Part shown: piece after piece, positions 7,633-14,919 of the stretch | How the letters are laid out: each line of letters opens with the position of its first letter | How positions within the stretch are numbered: position 1 is the stretch's first letter | Source of the DNA: Faecalimonas sp. | GTDB taxonomy: Bacteria; Bacillota; Clostridia; Lachnospirales; Lachnospiraceae | NCBI GenBank assembly: GCA_029264305.1 | Contig: JARICA010000008.1 | Coordinates: 62,001-126,000, forward strand | Reading direction: 5' to 3' | DNA length: 64,000 nucleotides | Made by a program: the position numbers and the translations under genes | Notes under the pieces: generated by a model | The model's database searches: none | Told to the model about the DNA's origin: nothing | What the model saw: the letters and a program-made list of their open reading frames with translations, nothing else

Positions 7633-8358
7633 ATGTTAAAAAAAATTGTGGAAACAAATGTCATACTTTGGATAATGGGCGTAATTATTGCTATTGGAAT
7701 ACTAGGAAAGATCATAACCGCAGTCACTTTAAGAAAACTTGTGAAGGCGTCAAGTGAAATGGGGAAAAGCACACATAAACTAATGAAACTTGTAAAAGCA
7801 AAATTCGAACATACTATTATGGTTAGCGAAAAAGTGGAAAACATACATGCATTTGTGGAAAAATATATTTTTGAATACTGTGTATGTGGATTACATTTAC
7901 ATACATGGAGATATTTGGAGAAACAGTCCGTATGGTTTTGCGGAGTTGTTGGATGTGTGGGTGCTTTTTTGAACTATCGATTTGGAAGCGATACAGAAAT
8001 AATATTTCGATACACTATGTTAGCAGGAGTGGGAATGGTTGTATTATTCCTTGCATACATTTCTACGGACGAAAATCATCAGATGGATACAATTCAAGTA
8101 TACATGGTAGATTATTTACAAAACATATGTGCTCCTCGTTATCAAAAACAACAGGCTTTGCAGTTGCAGAAAATGGAAGAGATGATGAAAACTCCTGAAG
8201 AAATAGACGAAAATGAAGAAGTAGAAGAGGAAAAAGAAGAAATCAAAATGGAAGAAGTAGAAAAGGTTCTAGCAGAAGAAGTGGAAGAAGAAAAAGAAGA
8301 AAAGAAAGTTCCTCAGGAAGTGATACTTCGGGAAATTTTAGAGGAGTTTTTGGCTTGA
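7633..8358 (+). CDS. Membrane protein with acidic C-terminal tail, function unknown
   Basis: I do not recognise this 241-residue protein. It has an N-terminal transmembrane helix (about residues 8-30), a basic region, two further hydrophobic segments (about 95-112 and 125-143), then a long cytosolic tail in which Glu and Lys alternate (about 175-228, coiled-coil-like), ending in a short amphipathic helix 'VILREILEEFL'. AAGAAGGAGG lies 7 bases upstream of the ATG and TATAAT occurs at 7597-7602. The C-terminal end resembles docking tails of membrane scaffold proteins, but that is inference. The pgi promoter overlaps its stop codon. Confidence 0.7.
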   Translation: MLKKIVETNVILWIMGVIIAIGILGKIITAVTLRKLVKASSEMGKSTHKLMKLVKAKFEHTIMVSEKVENIHAFVEKYIFEYCVCGLHLHTWRYLEKQSVWFCGVVGCVGAFLNYRFGSDTEIIFRYTMLAGVGMVVLFLAYISTDENHQMDTIQVYMVDYLQNICAPRYQKQQALQLQKMEEMMKTPEEIDENEEVEEEKEEIKMEEVEKVLAEEVEEEKEEKKVPQEVILREILEEFLA

Positions 8359-8383
8359 TAAACAAGAATTAATTTGATAAAAT
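8355..8383 (+). promoter_or_regulatory. Promoter of pgi
   Basis: TTGATA (8355-8360) and TAAAAT (8378-8383) are spaced by 17 bases, 40 bases before the pgi start. The -35 box overlaps the stop codon of the preceding gene. Confidence 0.6.
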
Positions 8384-8422
8384 ACACTTATATAGTATTT
8401 TTCAGAGAGAGGATTGAGAATC

Positions 8423-9772
8423 ATGAACAATAAAGTGACATTTGACTATTCAAAAGCAAGTGCTTTTATAAAAGAACATGAAGTAGAATATATGGGAAAA
8501 TTAGTTTCAGATGCAAGAGAACTTCTTGTAAGTAGAGAAGGTGCTGGAAATGATTTTTTGGGTTGGATTGATTTGCCAGTAGATTATGACAAAGAAGAAT
8601 TTGAACGCATTCAGAAGGCGGCAGAGAAGATTCAAAACGATTCAGAAGTGCTACTTGTAATTGGAATCGGTGGTTCATATCTAGGAGCAAGAGCAGCAAT
8701 CGAATTTTTGAGACATAGTTTTTATAATATGGTGTCAAAAGAAGTAAGAAAGACACCTGAGATTTATTATGTTGGAAATAATATTAGCAGTACATATATA
8801 AAACATTTAATTGATGTTATCGGTGATCGTGACTTTTCTATTAACATGATTTCTAAGTCTGGAACAACTACAGAACCTGCTATTGCATTCCGTGTATTTA
8901 AAGAATTATTAGAGAAAAAATACGGAAAAGAAGAAGCAGGAAAGAGAATTTACGCAACAACAGACAAGGCAAAAGGAGCACTCAAAAATCTTGCAACAGA
9001 AGAAGGATATGAAAGTTTTGTTGTACCAGATGATGTAGGAGGACGTTTTTCAGTGCTTACAGCAGTTGGTTTACTTCCAATTGCAGTAAGTGGTGCAGAT
9101 ATTACAAAATTAATGGAAGGTGCACAAGAAGGAAGAAGACTTGCACTTGAAAGTGATTTTGCAGAAAATGATGCTCTTAAATATGCAGCTGTTCGTAATA
9201 TTTTACATCGTAAAGGGAAAGCTGTTGAGGTATTGGCTAATTATGAACCAAGCCTTCATTATGTATCTGAATGGTGGAAACAATTGTATGGAGAAAGTGA
9301 AGGGAAAGACCAGAAAGGAATTTTCCCTGCATCTGTAGATTTAACAACAGATTTACATTCTATGGGACAGTTTATTCAAGATGGAAGTCGCATTATGTTT
9401 GAAACTGTGTTAAATGTAGAAAAATCTGTAGAAGAAATTGTTTTAAAAGAAGAACCTGTTGATTTAGATGGGTTGAATTATCTTGCAGGAAAAACAGTAG
9501 ATTTTATTAATAAGAGTGCAATGAATGGAACAATTTTAGCACATACAGACGGTAATGTGCCAAACCTTATGGTAAATATTCCAGAACAAAATGAATACTA
9601 CTTAGGTCAATTGTTCTACTTCTTTGAATTTGCTTGCGGTGTTAGCGGTTACATTTCAGGGGTGAATCCATTTGATCAACCGGGAGTAGAGAGTTATAAG
9701 AGAAATATGTTTGCTTTACTTGGAAAGCCGGGCTTTGAGAAAGAACGAGAAGAATTATTAAAAAGACTGTAA
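8423..9772 (+). CDS. pgi: Glucose-6-phosphate isomerase
   Basis: Interconverts glucose-6-phosphate and fructose-6-phosphate in glycolysis and gluconeogenesis. The 449-residue product has the sugar-phosphate isomerase motifs '[14 protein letters not shown]', '[15 protein letters not shown]', the signature '[15 protein letters not shown]' and '[15 protein letters not shown]', with the typical length of the short Firmicutes form. I start it at the ATG at 8423 because GAGAGAGGA lies 9 bases upstream; an in-frame TTG at 8414 would sit inside that site. A strong terminator follows, so it is monocistronic. Confidence 0.97.
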   Translation: MNNKVTFDYSKASAFIKEHEVEYMGKLVSDARELLVSREGAGNDFLGWIDLPVDYDKEEFERIQKAAEKIQNDSEVLLVIGIGGSYLGARAAIEFLRHSFYNMVSKEVRKTPEIYYVGNNISSTYIKHLIDVIGDRDFSINMISKSGTTTEPAIAFRVFKELLEKKYGKEEAGKRIYATTDKAKGALKNLATEEGYESFVVPDDVGGRFSVLTAVGLLPIAVSGADITKLMEGAQEGRRLALESDFAENDALKYAAVRNILHRKGKAVEVLANYEPSLHYVSEWWKQLYGESEGKDQKGIFPASVDLTTDLHSMGQFIQDGSRIMFETVLNVEKSVEEIVLKEEPVDLDGLNYLAGKTVDFINKSAMNGTILAHTDGNVPNLMVNIPEQNEYYLGQLFYFFEFACGVSGYISGVNPFDQPGVESYKRNMFALLGKPGFEKEREELLKRL

Positions 9773-9794
9773 AAGATATTTCTCCAACAGAGAT

Positions 9795-9826
9795 AAAAGA
9801 CGGAGTTTTTATAACTCCGTCTTTTT
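9795..9826 (+). terminator. Terminator after pgi
   Basis: A 13-bp stem (9795-9807 with 9813-9825) with a 5-base loop and a T-run is a textbook intrinsic terminator. Confidence 0.9.
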
Positions 9827-9852
9827 CATAACGGAAGAAAGGGTGTGTCAGG

Positions 9853-10959
9853 GTGTTACCGGTACAGATATTAAAAAAGACGGTTTGTGATATTCAAAAC
9901 ATAACAGGAACAGAATGTTCGGTGTGGAATGTGTATGGAAATTGTCTTGCTTATTCAAAAGAAGTAGAAGAGGGACTATCTGTTTTTATACAAAAGATGC
10001 CACAGGAGGAAGAATGGGAAGAAAATAACGTTAGTTTTTTTTGTGTTTATTTAGAGGAAGAATTAATATATATTCTTACTTTGCATTCAACGTCAGAGGA
10101 GATGAAAATGGCGGGGCGTTTAGGGGTAAAGCAGTTAGAAGGGTATCTTCAGTTATATCAGGAAAAGATGAATCGTAATCATTTTATCCAAAATCTTTTA
10201 TTAGATAATCTGCTTCTTATCGATGTCTATAATCGTGCGAAAAAAATGCATATTCCTATAGAGGCACGACGAGCAGTTGTTGTAATAGAACCCAAAAATC
10301 CAAAAGATAACCTGATTTTAGAAGTGATGAAAGGTCTTTATGAAACAAGTACAAAAGATTTTGTTACGGCAGTGGATGAAGGACATATTATTTTAGTAAA
10401 AATGTTAGAAGAAAGAGAAGGATATTTAGAACTTAATAAAATTGCGAAAGATATTGTAGATATTTTAAATACAGAGGCAATGGTAAATGTTCGAATTGGG
10501 TATGGAACTATTGTAGATGAGATAAAAGATGTGTCCAAATCATATAAAGAAGCTGGAATGGCATTGGATGTGGGAAGAATTTTTTATGAAGAAAAGAATA
10601 TACTTGCATATAATCAATTAGGAATAGGACGTTTAATTCATCAACTTCCGATTTCGCTTTGCGATATGTTTCTTACAGAGATTTTCGAGGGAAAAGAGAT
10701 GGAGTTTGATGAAGAAACATTGACAACAGTTCATAAATTTTTTGAAAATAATTTAAATATATCAGAGACAGCAAGACAATTATTTTTACACAGAAATACA
10801 CTCGTATATCGCTTAGAAAAAATACAGAAAAAAACAGGATTAGATGTGCGCATTTTTGATGATGCATTGACATTTAAAATTGCACTTATGGTTTCTAATC
10901 ATTTGAAATCATTGCAAAGAACAGTATTAACGAATACAAAGGAGGAAAAGAAATGGTAA
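9853..10959 (+). CDS. CdaR/PucR-type transcriptional regulator
   Basis: The 368-residue product ends in a PucR-type helix-turn-helix (about residues 295-355: '[26 protein letters not shown]'), preceded by a GGDEF-like ligand domain (about 140-270) as in the CdaR sugar-diacid regulators. The N-terminal part is a possible sensory domain. It starts at GTG 9853 behind GGAAGAAAGGG. Its last 7 bases overlap the start of the aconitase-family hydratase, so the two are translationally coupled; the regulator probably controls that enzyme in response to its substrate. Ligand unknown. Confidence 0.85.
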   Translation: MLPVQILKKTVCDIQNITGTECSVWNVYGNCLAYSKEVEEGLSVFIQKMPQEEEWEENNVSFFCVYLEEELIYILTLHSTSEEMKMAGRLGVKQLEGYLQLYQEKMNRNHFIQNLLLDNLLLIDVYNRAKKMHIPIEARRAVVVIEPKNPKDNLILEVMKGLYETSTKDFVTAVDEGHIILVKMLEEREGYLELNKIAKDIVDILNTEAMVNVRIGYGTIVDEIKDVSKSYKEAGMALDVGRIFYEEKNILAYNQLGIGRLIHQLPISLCDMFLTEIFEGKEMEFDEETLTTVHKFFENNLNISETARQLFLHRNTLVYRLEKIQKKTGLDVRIFDDALTFKIALMVSNHLKSLQRTVLTNTKEEKKW

Positions 10960-13208
10960 AATTATATCCACAAGGTATGTATCTGCTAAATGGGAATCAA
11001 ATCTCAGAAGAGGCGCAGATAGGAAAAGAAGAAGCTCGTAAAAATACAATTGCATATAATATTTTGAAACAACATAATACTTCTTCTAATATGGAATATT
11101 TGAAGATTAAATTTGATAAATTAACTTCTCATGATATTACATTTGTAGGAATTATTCAGACTGCAAGAGCATCCGGACTTGAGAAATTTCCTGTTCCATA
11201 TGTATTAACGAATTGTCATAACAGCCTTTGTGCGGTAGGTGGCACAATTAATGAAGATGATCATATGTTTGGTCTGACCTGTGCAAAAAAATATGGTGGG
11301 ATATACGTTCCTCCTCATCAGGCGGTTATCCATCAATTTGCAAGAGAAATGCTTTCTGGTGGTGGGAAAATGATTCTTGGTTCAGATAGCCATACACGCT
11401 ATGGTGCATTAGGGACAATGGCTATGGGTGAAGGAGGACCTGAACTTGTAAAGCAGTTGTTGAATAAAACATATGACATTAAGATGCCAGAAGTTATTGG
11501 AATTTATTTAGATGGTAAAGTACAACCAGGAGTTGGCCCTCAAGATGTTGCGTTAGCTATCATTGGGGCAACATTTGCTAATGGATATGTAAATAATAAA
11601 GTTATGGAATTTGTTGGTCCGGGGGTTGATCAGCTGAGTGCAGATTTCCGAATCGGAATTGATGTAATGACAACAGAAACAACTTGTTTGTCGTCTATTT
11701 GGAAAACGGATGATATAATCAGAGAATTTTATGAAACACATGGACGTGGGGAAGAATTTAAAGAATTGAATCCAGGTGAGGTTGCCTATTACGATGGTAT
11801 GGTTTATGTGGATTTAAGTAAAATAAAACCAATGATTGCAATGCCGTTTCACCCAAGTAATGTTTATACCATTGATGAAGTAAATGCGAACTTAAAAGAC
11901 ATTTTACATGATGTAGAACAAAAAGCGCTTGTAAGTTTGGATGGTGCCGTAGAATATTCTTTACAAGATAAAATACGGAATGGGAAATTGTATGTAGAGC
12001 AAGGAATTATTGCAGGGTGTGCAGGTGGTGGTTTTGAAAATATTTGTGAAGCTGCTCATATTATGAAGGGACACAATATTGGTGCAGATGAATTTACGTT
12101 TAGTGTATATCCAGCAAGTACACCAATTTATATGGAATTGGTAAAAAATGGGGCGGCAGCAGATTTGTTGGCAGCGGGAGCAATTATGAAAACAGCATTT
12201 TGTGGTCCATGCTTTGGTGCAGGAGATACGCCGGCAAATAATGCTTTTAGTATAAGACATTCAACAAGAAATTTCCCTAACCGTGAGGGATCTAAATTAC
12301 AAAGTGGACAAATTTCATCGGTAGCACTTATGGATGCTCGCTCTATTGCAGCAACAGCACTTAACAAAGGATATTTAACTCCAGCAACCGAAGTAGTTGA
12401 TAGAGAATATCAGACACCGAAATATCATTTTGATTCTTCTATTTATGCAAATCGTGTATTTGATAGCAAAGGAGAGGCTGATCCATCTGTGAAAATTAAA
12501 TTTGGACCAAATATTAAAGATTGGCCAAAAATGTCCGCATTACCTGAGAATTTAGTGATAAAAGTTGTTTCGGAAATTCATGATCCGGTTACTACAACAG
12601 ATGAGTTAATTCCATCGGGAGAAACGTCTTCGTATCGTTCAAATCCATTGGGACTTGCTGAATTTGCCCTTTCAAGAAAAGATCCTGCTTATGTTGGACG
12701 AGCGAAAGAAGTGCAAAAAGCCCAAAAAGCGATTGAAGAAGGAAGATGCCCGCTTGAAGAGTTGGAAGAATTAAAACCAGTGATGGATAAAATTTTTGAA
12801 AAAAATCCTGAGTTGGATAAGATGACAATTGGTATTGGAAGTACAATTTTTGCTGTAAAGCCTGGAGATGGATCTGCGCGTGAACAAGCAGCCTCTTGCC
12901 AAAAAGTTTTAGGTGGTTGGGCAAATATTGCAAATGAATATGCTACAAAGAGGTACCGTTCAAATCTTATCAATTGGGGAATGCTTCCTCTTTTAACAGA
13001 TGAAAAAGATACGGAATTGAGTTTTAGAAATGGTGATTATATTTTCTTCCCACAAATTTGTAAGGCAATCGAAGAGAAACACAACATTGTCAAAGCGTAT
13101 GTTGTAGGAGAAGAATGGAAAGAATTAGAATTGACTTTAGGAGAACTAACAGACAACGAGAGAGAAATTATTTTAAAGGGTTGTTTGATAAATTACTATA
13201 AAGGTTAA
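10953..13208 (+). CDS. Aconitase-family hydratase (YbhJ-like)
   Basis: A 751-residue [4Fe-4S] hydro-lyase of the aconitase superfamily. '[14 protein letters not shown]' is the aconitase active-site loop, and C356, C417 and C420 (the last two in '[12 protein letters not shown]') have the 61+3 spacing expected of cluster ligands. A second conserved block 'GSGNWGREQAA'-like is here '[12 protein letters not shown]', with the usual swivel domain at the C-terminus. Overall length and order fit the YbhJ-like hydratases better than classic citrate aconitase. Substrate is uncertain: citrate, or another hydroxy-acid. Coupling to a CdaR-type regulator hints at an inducible catabolic substrate. A terminator follows. 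Confidence 0.85.
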   Translation: MVKLYPQGMYLLNGNQISEEAQIGKEEARKNTIAYNILKQHNTSSNMEYLKIKFDKLTSHDITFVGIIQTARASGLEKFPVPYVLTNCHNSLCAVGGTINEDDHMFGLTCAKKYGGIYVPPHQAVIHQFAREMLSGGGKMILGSDSHTRYGALGTMAMGEGGPELVKQLLNKTYDIKMPEVIGIYLDGKVQPGVGPQDVALAIIGATFANGYVNNKVMEFVGPGVDQLSADFRIGIDVMTTETTCLSSIWKTDDIIREFYETHGRGEEFKELNPGEVAYYDGMVYVDLSKIKPMIAMPFHPSNVYTIDEVNANLKDILHDVEQKALVSLDGAVEYSLQDKIRNGKLYVEQGIIAGCAGGGFENICEAAHIMKGHNIGADEFTFSVYPASTPIYMELVKNGAAADLLAAGAIMKTAFCGPCFGAGDTPANNAFSIRHSTRNFPNREGSKLQSGQISSVALMDARSIAATALNKGYLTPATEVVDREYQTPKYHFDSSIYANRVFDSKGEADPSVKIKFGPNIKDWPKMSALPENLVIKVVSEIHDPVTTTDELIPSGETSSYRSNPLGLAEFALSRKDPAYVGRAKEVQKAQKAIEEGRCPLEELEELKPVMDKIFEKNPELDKMTIGIGSTIFAVKPGDGSAREQAASCQKVLGGWANIANEYATKRYRSNLINWGMLPLLTDEKDTELSFRNGDYIFFPQICKAIEEKHNIVKAYVVGEEWKELELTLGELTDNEREIILKGCLINYYKG

Positions 13209-13215
13209 AATGTAG

Positions 13216-13258
13216 AAAATCGGTAAATAGGGTGAAACGCCATATTTACCGATTTTTT
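13216..13258 (+). terminator. Terminator after the hydratase gene
   Basis: A 13-bp stem (13216-13228 with 13244-13256) and a following T-run end the regulator-hydratase transcript. Confidence 0.85.
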
Positions 13259-13338
13259 GGTGGCAGTACAAAAATAATCTAATAAAAATAATAAATACAA
13301 ATAAAAAATGGAAAATAAAAAATAAACAAAGAAATATA

Positions 13339-13367
13339 TTGACAAATGAATGATTGGGTGTTAATAT
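13339..13367 (+). promoter_or_regulatory. Near-consensus promoter in the gene-poor stretch before bioY
   Basis: TTGACA (13339-13344) and TAATAT (13362-13367) with 17-base spacing face right. The stretch 13209-13617 (409 bases) holds no convincing gene. Downstream are a 33-codon open stretch without a start (to the stop at 13505), then a ribosome-binding-like GGAAGGAG and a 6-codon GTG ORF at 13554-13574 that runs into the terminator. So a short RNA of about 230 bases is expected. Confidence 0.6.
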
Positions 13368-13553
13368 ACAAACAAAGAAAAGGAAGTTAACTGAAAAGGA
13401 AATAGAAAATTTGTAAGGAAAGTGGTGAGATAGATTTTAAAGAATACCCAGAAGACGAAGAAGTACATTTTCAAGTAGGAAGAGTAAATTCCTTTTTTAT
13501 TCCATAGACTGTTTCCTTTAGAGAAACTATTAAAAGGGAAGGAGAACAAACCA

Positions 13554-13574
13554 GTGGATACAACAGAAAAATAG
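13554..13574 (+). other. Six-codon ORF resembling the start of the 27-aa ORF at 14428
   Basis: GTG-GAT-ACA-ACA-GAA-AAA-TAG follows GGAAGGAG by about 9 bases. Thirteen of the first 17 bases match the start of the ORF at 14428, which also follows GGAAGGAG. It is too short to be a gene; more likely a leader peptide or gene relic. Confidence 0.3.
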
Positions 13575-13616
13575 ACAGGCATTATAATTAATTAAGGTTG
13601 TAATGCCTGTCTATTT
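13569..13616. terminator. Bidirectional terminator before bioY
   Basis: A 16-bp stem (13569-13584 with 13601-13616) with a 16-base loop, A-rich on the left and T-rich on the right. It ends bioY from one side and the short transcript from 13339 from the other. Confidence 0.8.
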
Positions 13617-13617
13617 G

Positions 13618-14178
13618 TTATCTAATATGTTGCAGTCTATTTTTGAGAATAGGTCCGATAATTAAGGCTGCAATTATTTTTATTGAATCACCTAAGAGGT
13701 ATGGTAAAACACCGATTGCTAATCCTTGTGAAAAAGAAAGAGACAATTGTTGGGATAACCAAATCGTTCCAAAAGTATATGTGAGTGTAGTTCCGAGAAT
13801 TAATCCAATTGCAGATGGAAATACATGTCCATCATAATTTTCAACAAACCATCCTCCAATAAATGCTAATAAAAGATAGCCGATTAAATAACCTCCTGTT
13901 GGTCCGGCGAGTTTTCCAATTCCACCTGAAAATCCAGAGAAAACAGGAAGACCGATAATGCCTAGTAATAAATAGATTAGGCAACTGATTGTTCCGTATT
14001 TTTTCCCTAGTGTATATGTTCCAAGGTAAAGAATAAAAGTTGCAAAAGAAATTGGAACTGGACTAAAAGGAATCGGAAAAGCAAATGGAGAAACAATACA
14101 TAAGAGTGCGGTCATTAATCCGATACGTACAAGAGTTTTAGTTGTAAATGTTTGTTCGTGTTCGATTTGTTTGTTCAT
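13618..14178 (-). CDS. bioY: BioY family biotin transporter (ECF S component)
   Basis: The substrate-binding membrane subunit of an energy-coupling-factor transporter for biotin. The 186-residue product has six hydrophobic segments and BioY landmarks: 'IGLMTALLCIVSPFAFPIPFSPVPIS' near the N-terminus, 'GIIGLPVFSGFSGGIGKLAGPTGGYLIGYL' in the middle and 'AIGVLPYLLGDSIKIIAAL' near the end. GAGGTG lies before the ATG on the minus strand. No EcfA or EcfT gene and no bio genes are nearby, so it must share an energizing module encoded elsewhere. No inverted repeat matching a BirA operator was found in front of it. Confidence 0.93.
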   Translation of the reverse strand: MNKQIEHEQTFTTKTLVRIGLMTALLCIVSPFAFPIPFSPVPISFATFILYLGTYTLGKKYGTISCLIYLLLGIIGLPVFSGFSGGIGKLAGPTGGYLIGYLLLAFIGGWFVENYDGHVFPSAIGLILGTTLTYTFGTIWLSQQLSLSFSQGLAIGVLPYLLGDSIKIIAALIIGPILKNRLQHIR

Positions 14179-14347
14179 AATACACCTCGCAAATTTTTCT
14201 GAATTACTATGATAAAGTGACGTTTTTTATTATAAAGAATAGTGTTTGTTCTGTCAAATAGTAGAAACGTAAAAAGTCTGAATATTTTTAAAATAAATAA
14301 ATAAAATTATAATAATATAAAAATAAAAAATAAAAAGCAAAAAAGTA

Positions 14348-14376
14348 TTGACAAAATAAGAGCGGAATGGTATTAT
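14348..14376 (+). promoter_or_regulatory. Near-consensus promoter of the short transcript at 14348-14822
   Basis: TTGACA (14348-14353) and TATTAT (14371-14376) are spaced by 17 bases. The 741-base stretch 14179-14919 holds only this promoter, one 27-codon ORF and a strong terminator; the remaining sequence is AT-rich with no other convincing coding. Confidence 0.7.
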
Positions 14377-14427
14377 ACAATCAACAAATAACAAAAGAGT
14401 TTTTAGAAAGGAAGGAGGCTTACTCCA

Positions 14428-14511
14428 ATGGACACGATAGAAAATTTAATTCAATATATCAGTGGTATGGCAGATGAAAGTTCCTATGTTGAAAGCCTTA
14501 ACCATAGATAG
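14428..14511 (+). CDS. 27-residue ORF of unknown function
   Basis: ATG at 14428 follows GAAGGAGG (14411-14418) by 9 bases and opens a 27-codon frame: MDTIENLIQYISGMADESSY then VESLNHR. It stops at TAG 14509, and the same frame then runs a further 18 basic codons to 14568, so an in-frame stop may have cut a slightly longer gene. I do not recognise it. It sits alone between a near-consensus promoter and a strong terminator, which favours real transcription. It could be a small peptide, a leader, or the relic of a gene. Confidence 0.4.
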   Translation: MDTIENLIQYISGMADESSYVESLNHR

Positions 14512-14778
14512 ACCGGTAAGAAAGTAAAATCAGAAATTCGGAGAAGTAGAAAATACCGGAATAAATAAAAAAGATTCAGATTTGCAGATATATTGAAAAG
14601 ATACCACATAACAAAATCGTTTGTATGATGTGTAAAGAAACATCAGATAGAGTTATAGTTTATGAACACTAGATATTGGAAATGATATTTGATTTTGAAT
14701 TATATATAAAATAAGGATAATTAGGAACAAGAATCAAAAAATCCCTCCGACTATATATAAAAAATATAATTGAATATG

Positions 14779-14822
14779 AAAATAGCCATTATTATCTTGA
14801 GATTAATAATGGCTATTTTTTT
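14779..14822 (+). terminator. Strong terminator closing the short transcript
   Basis: A perfect 16-bp stem (14779-14794 with 14804-14819), a 9-base loop and a run of T. It isolates the upstream short transcript from the gene at 14920. Confidence 0.88.
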
Positions 14823-14919
14823 GACATTGACAGGCCCTTGTGCTAAACTATACTAGTAAAATTTTAATTATGGAACTATAGAATCTAAAGTAAAAAATAA
14901 TTAATAGAGGTGAAAAACG

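Noticed and set aside
12128..12973. Several minus-strand open frames inside the hydratase gene
   Set aside because: They mirror a strongly conserved enzyme and have no start signals.
14221..14276. BirA operator in front of bioY
   Set aside because: No TTGTTAAC / GTTAACAA pair of the required spacing is found in the minus-strand leader.
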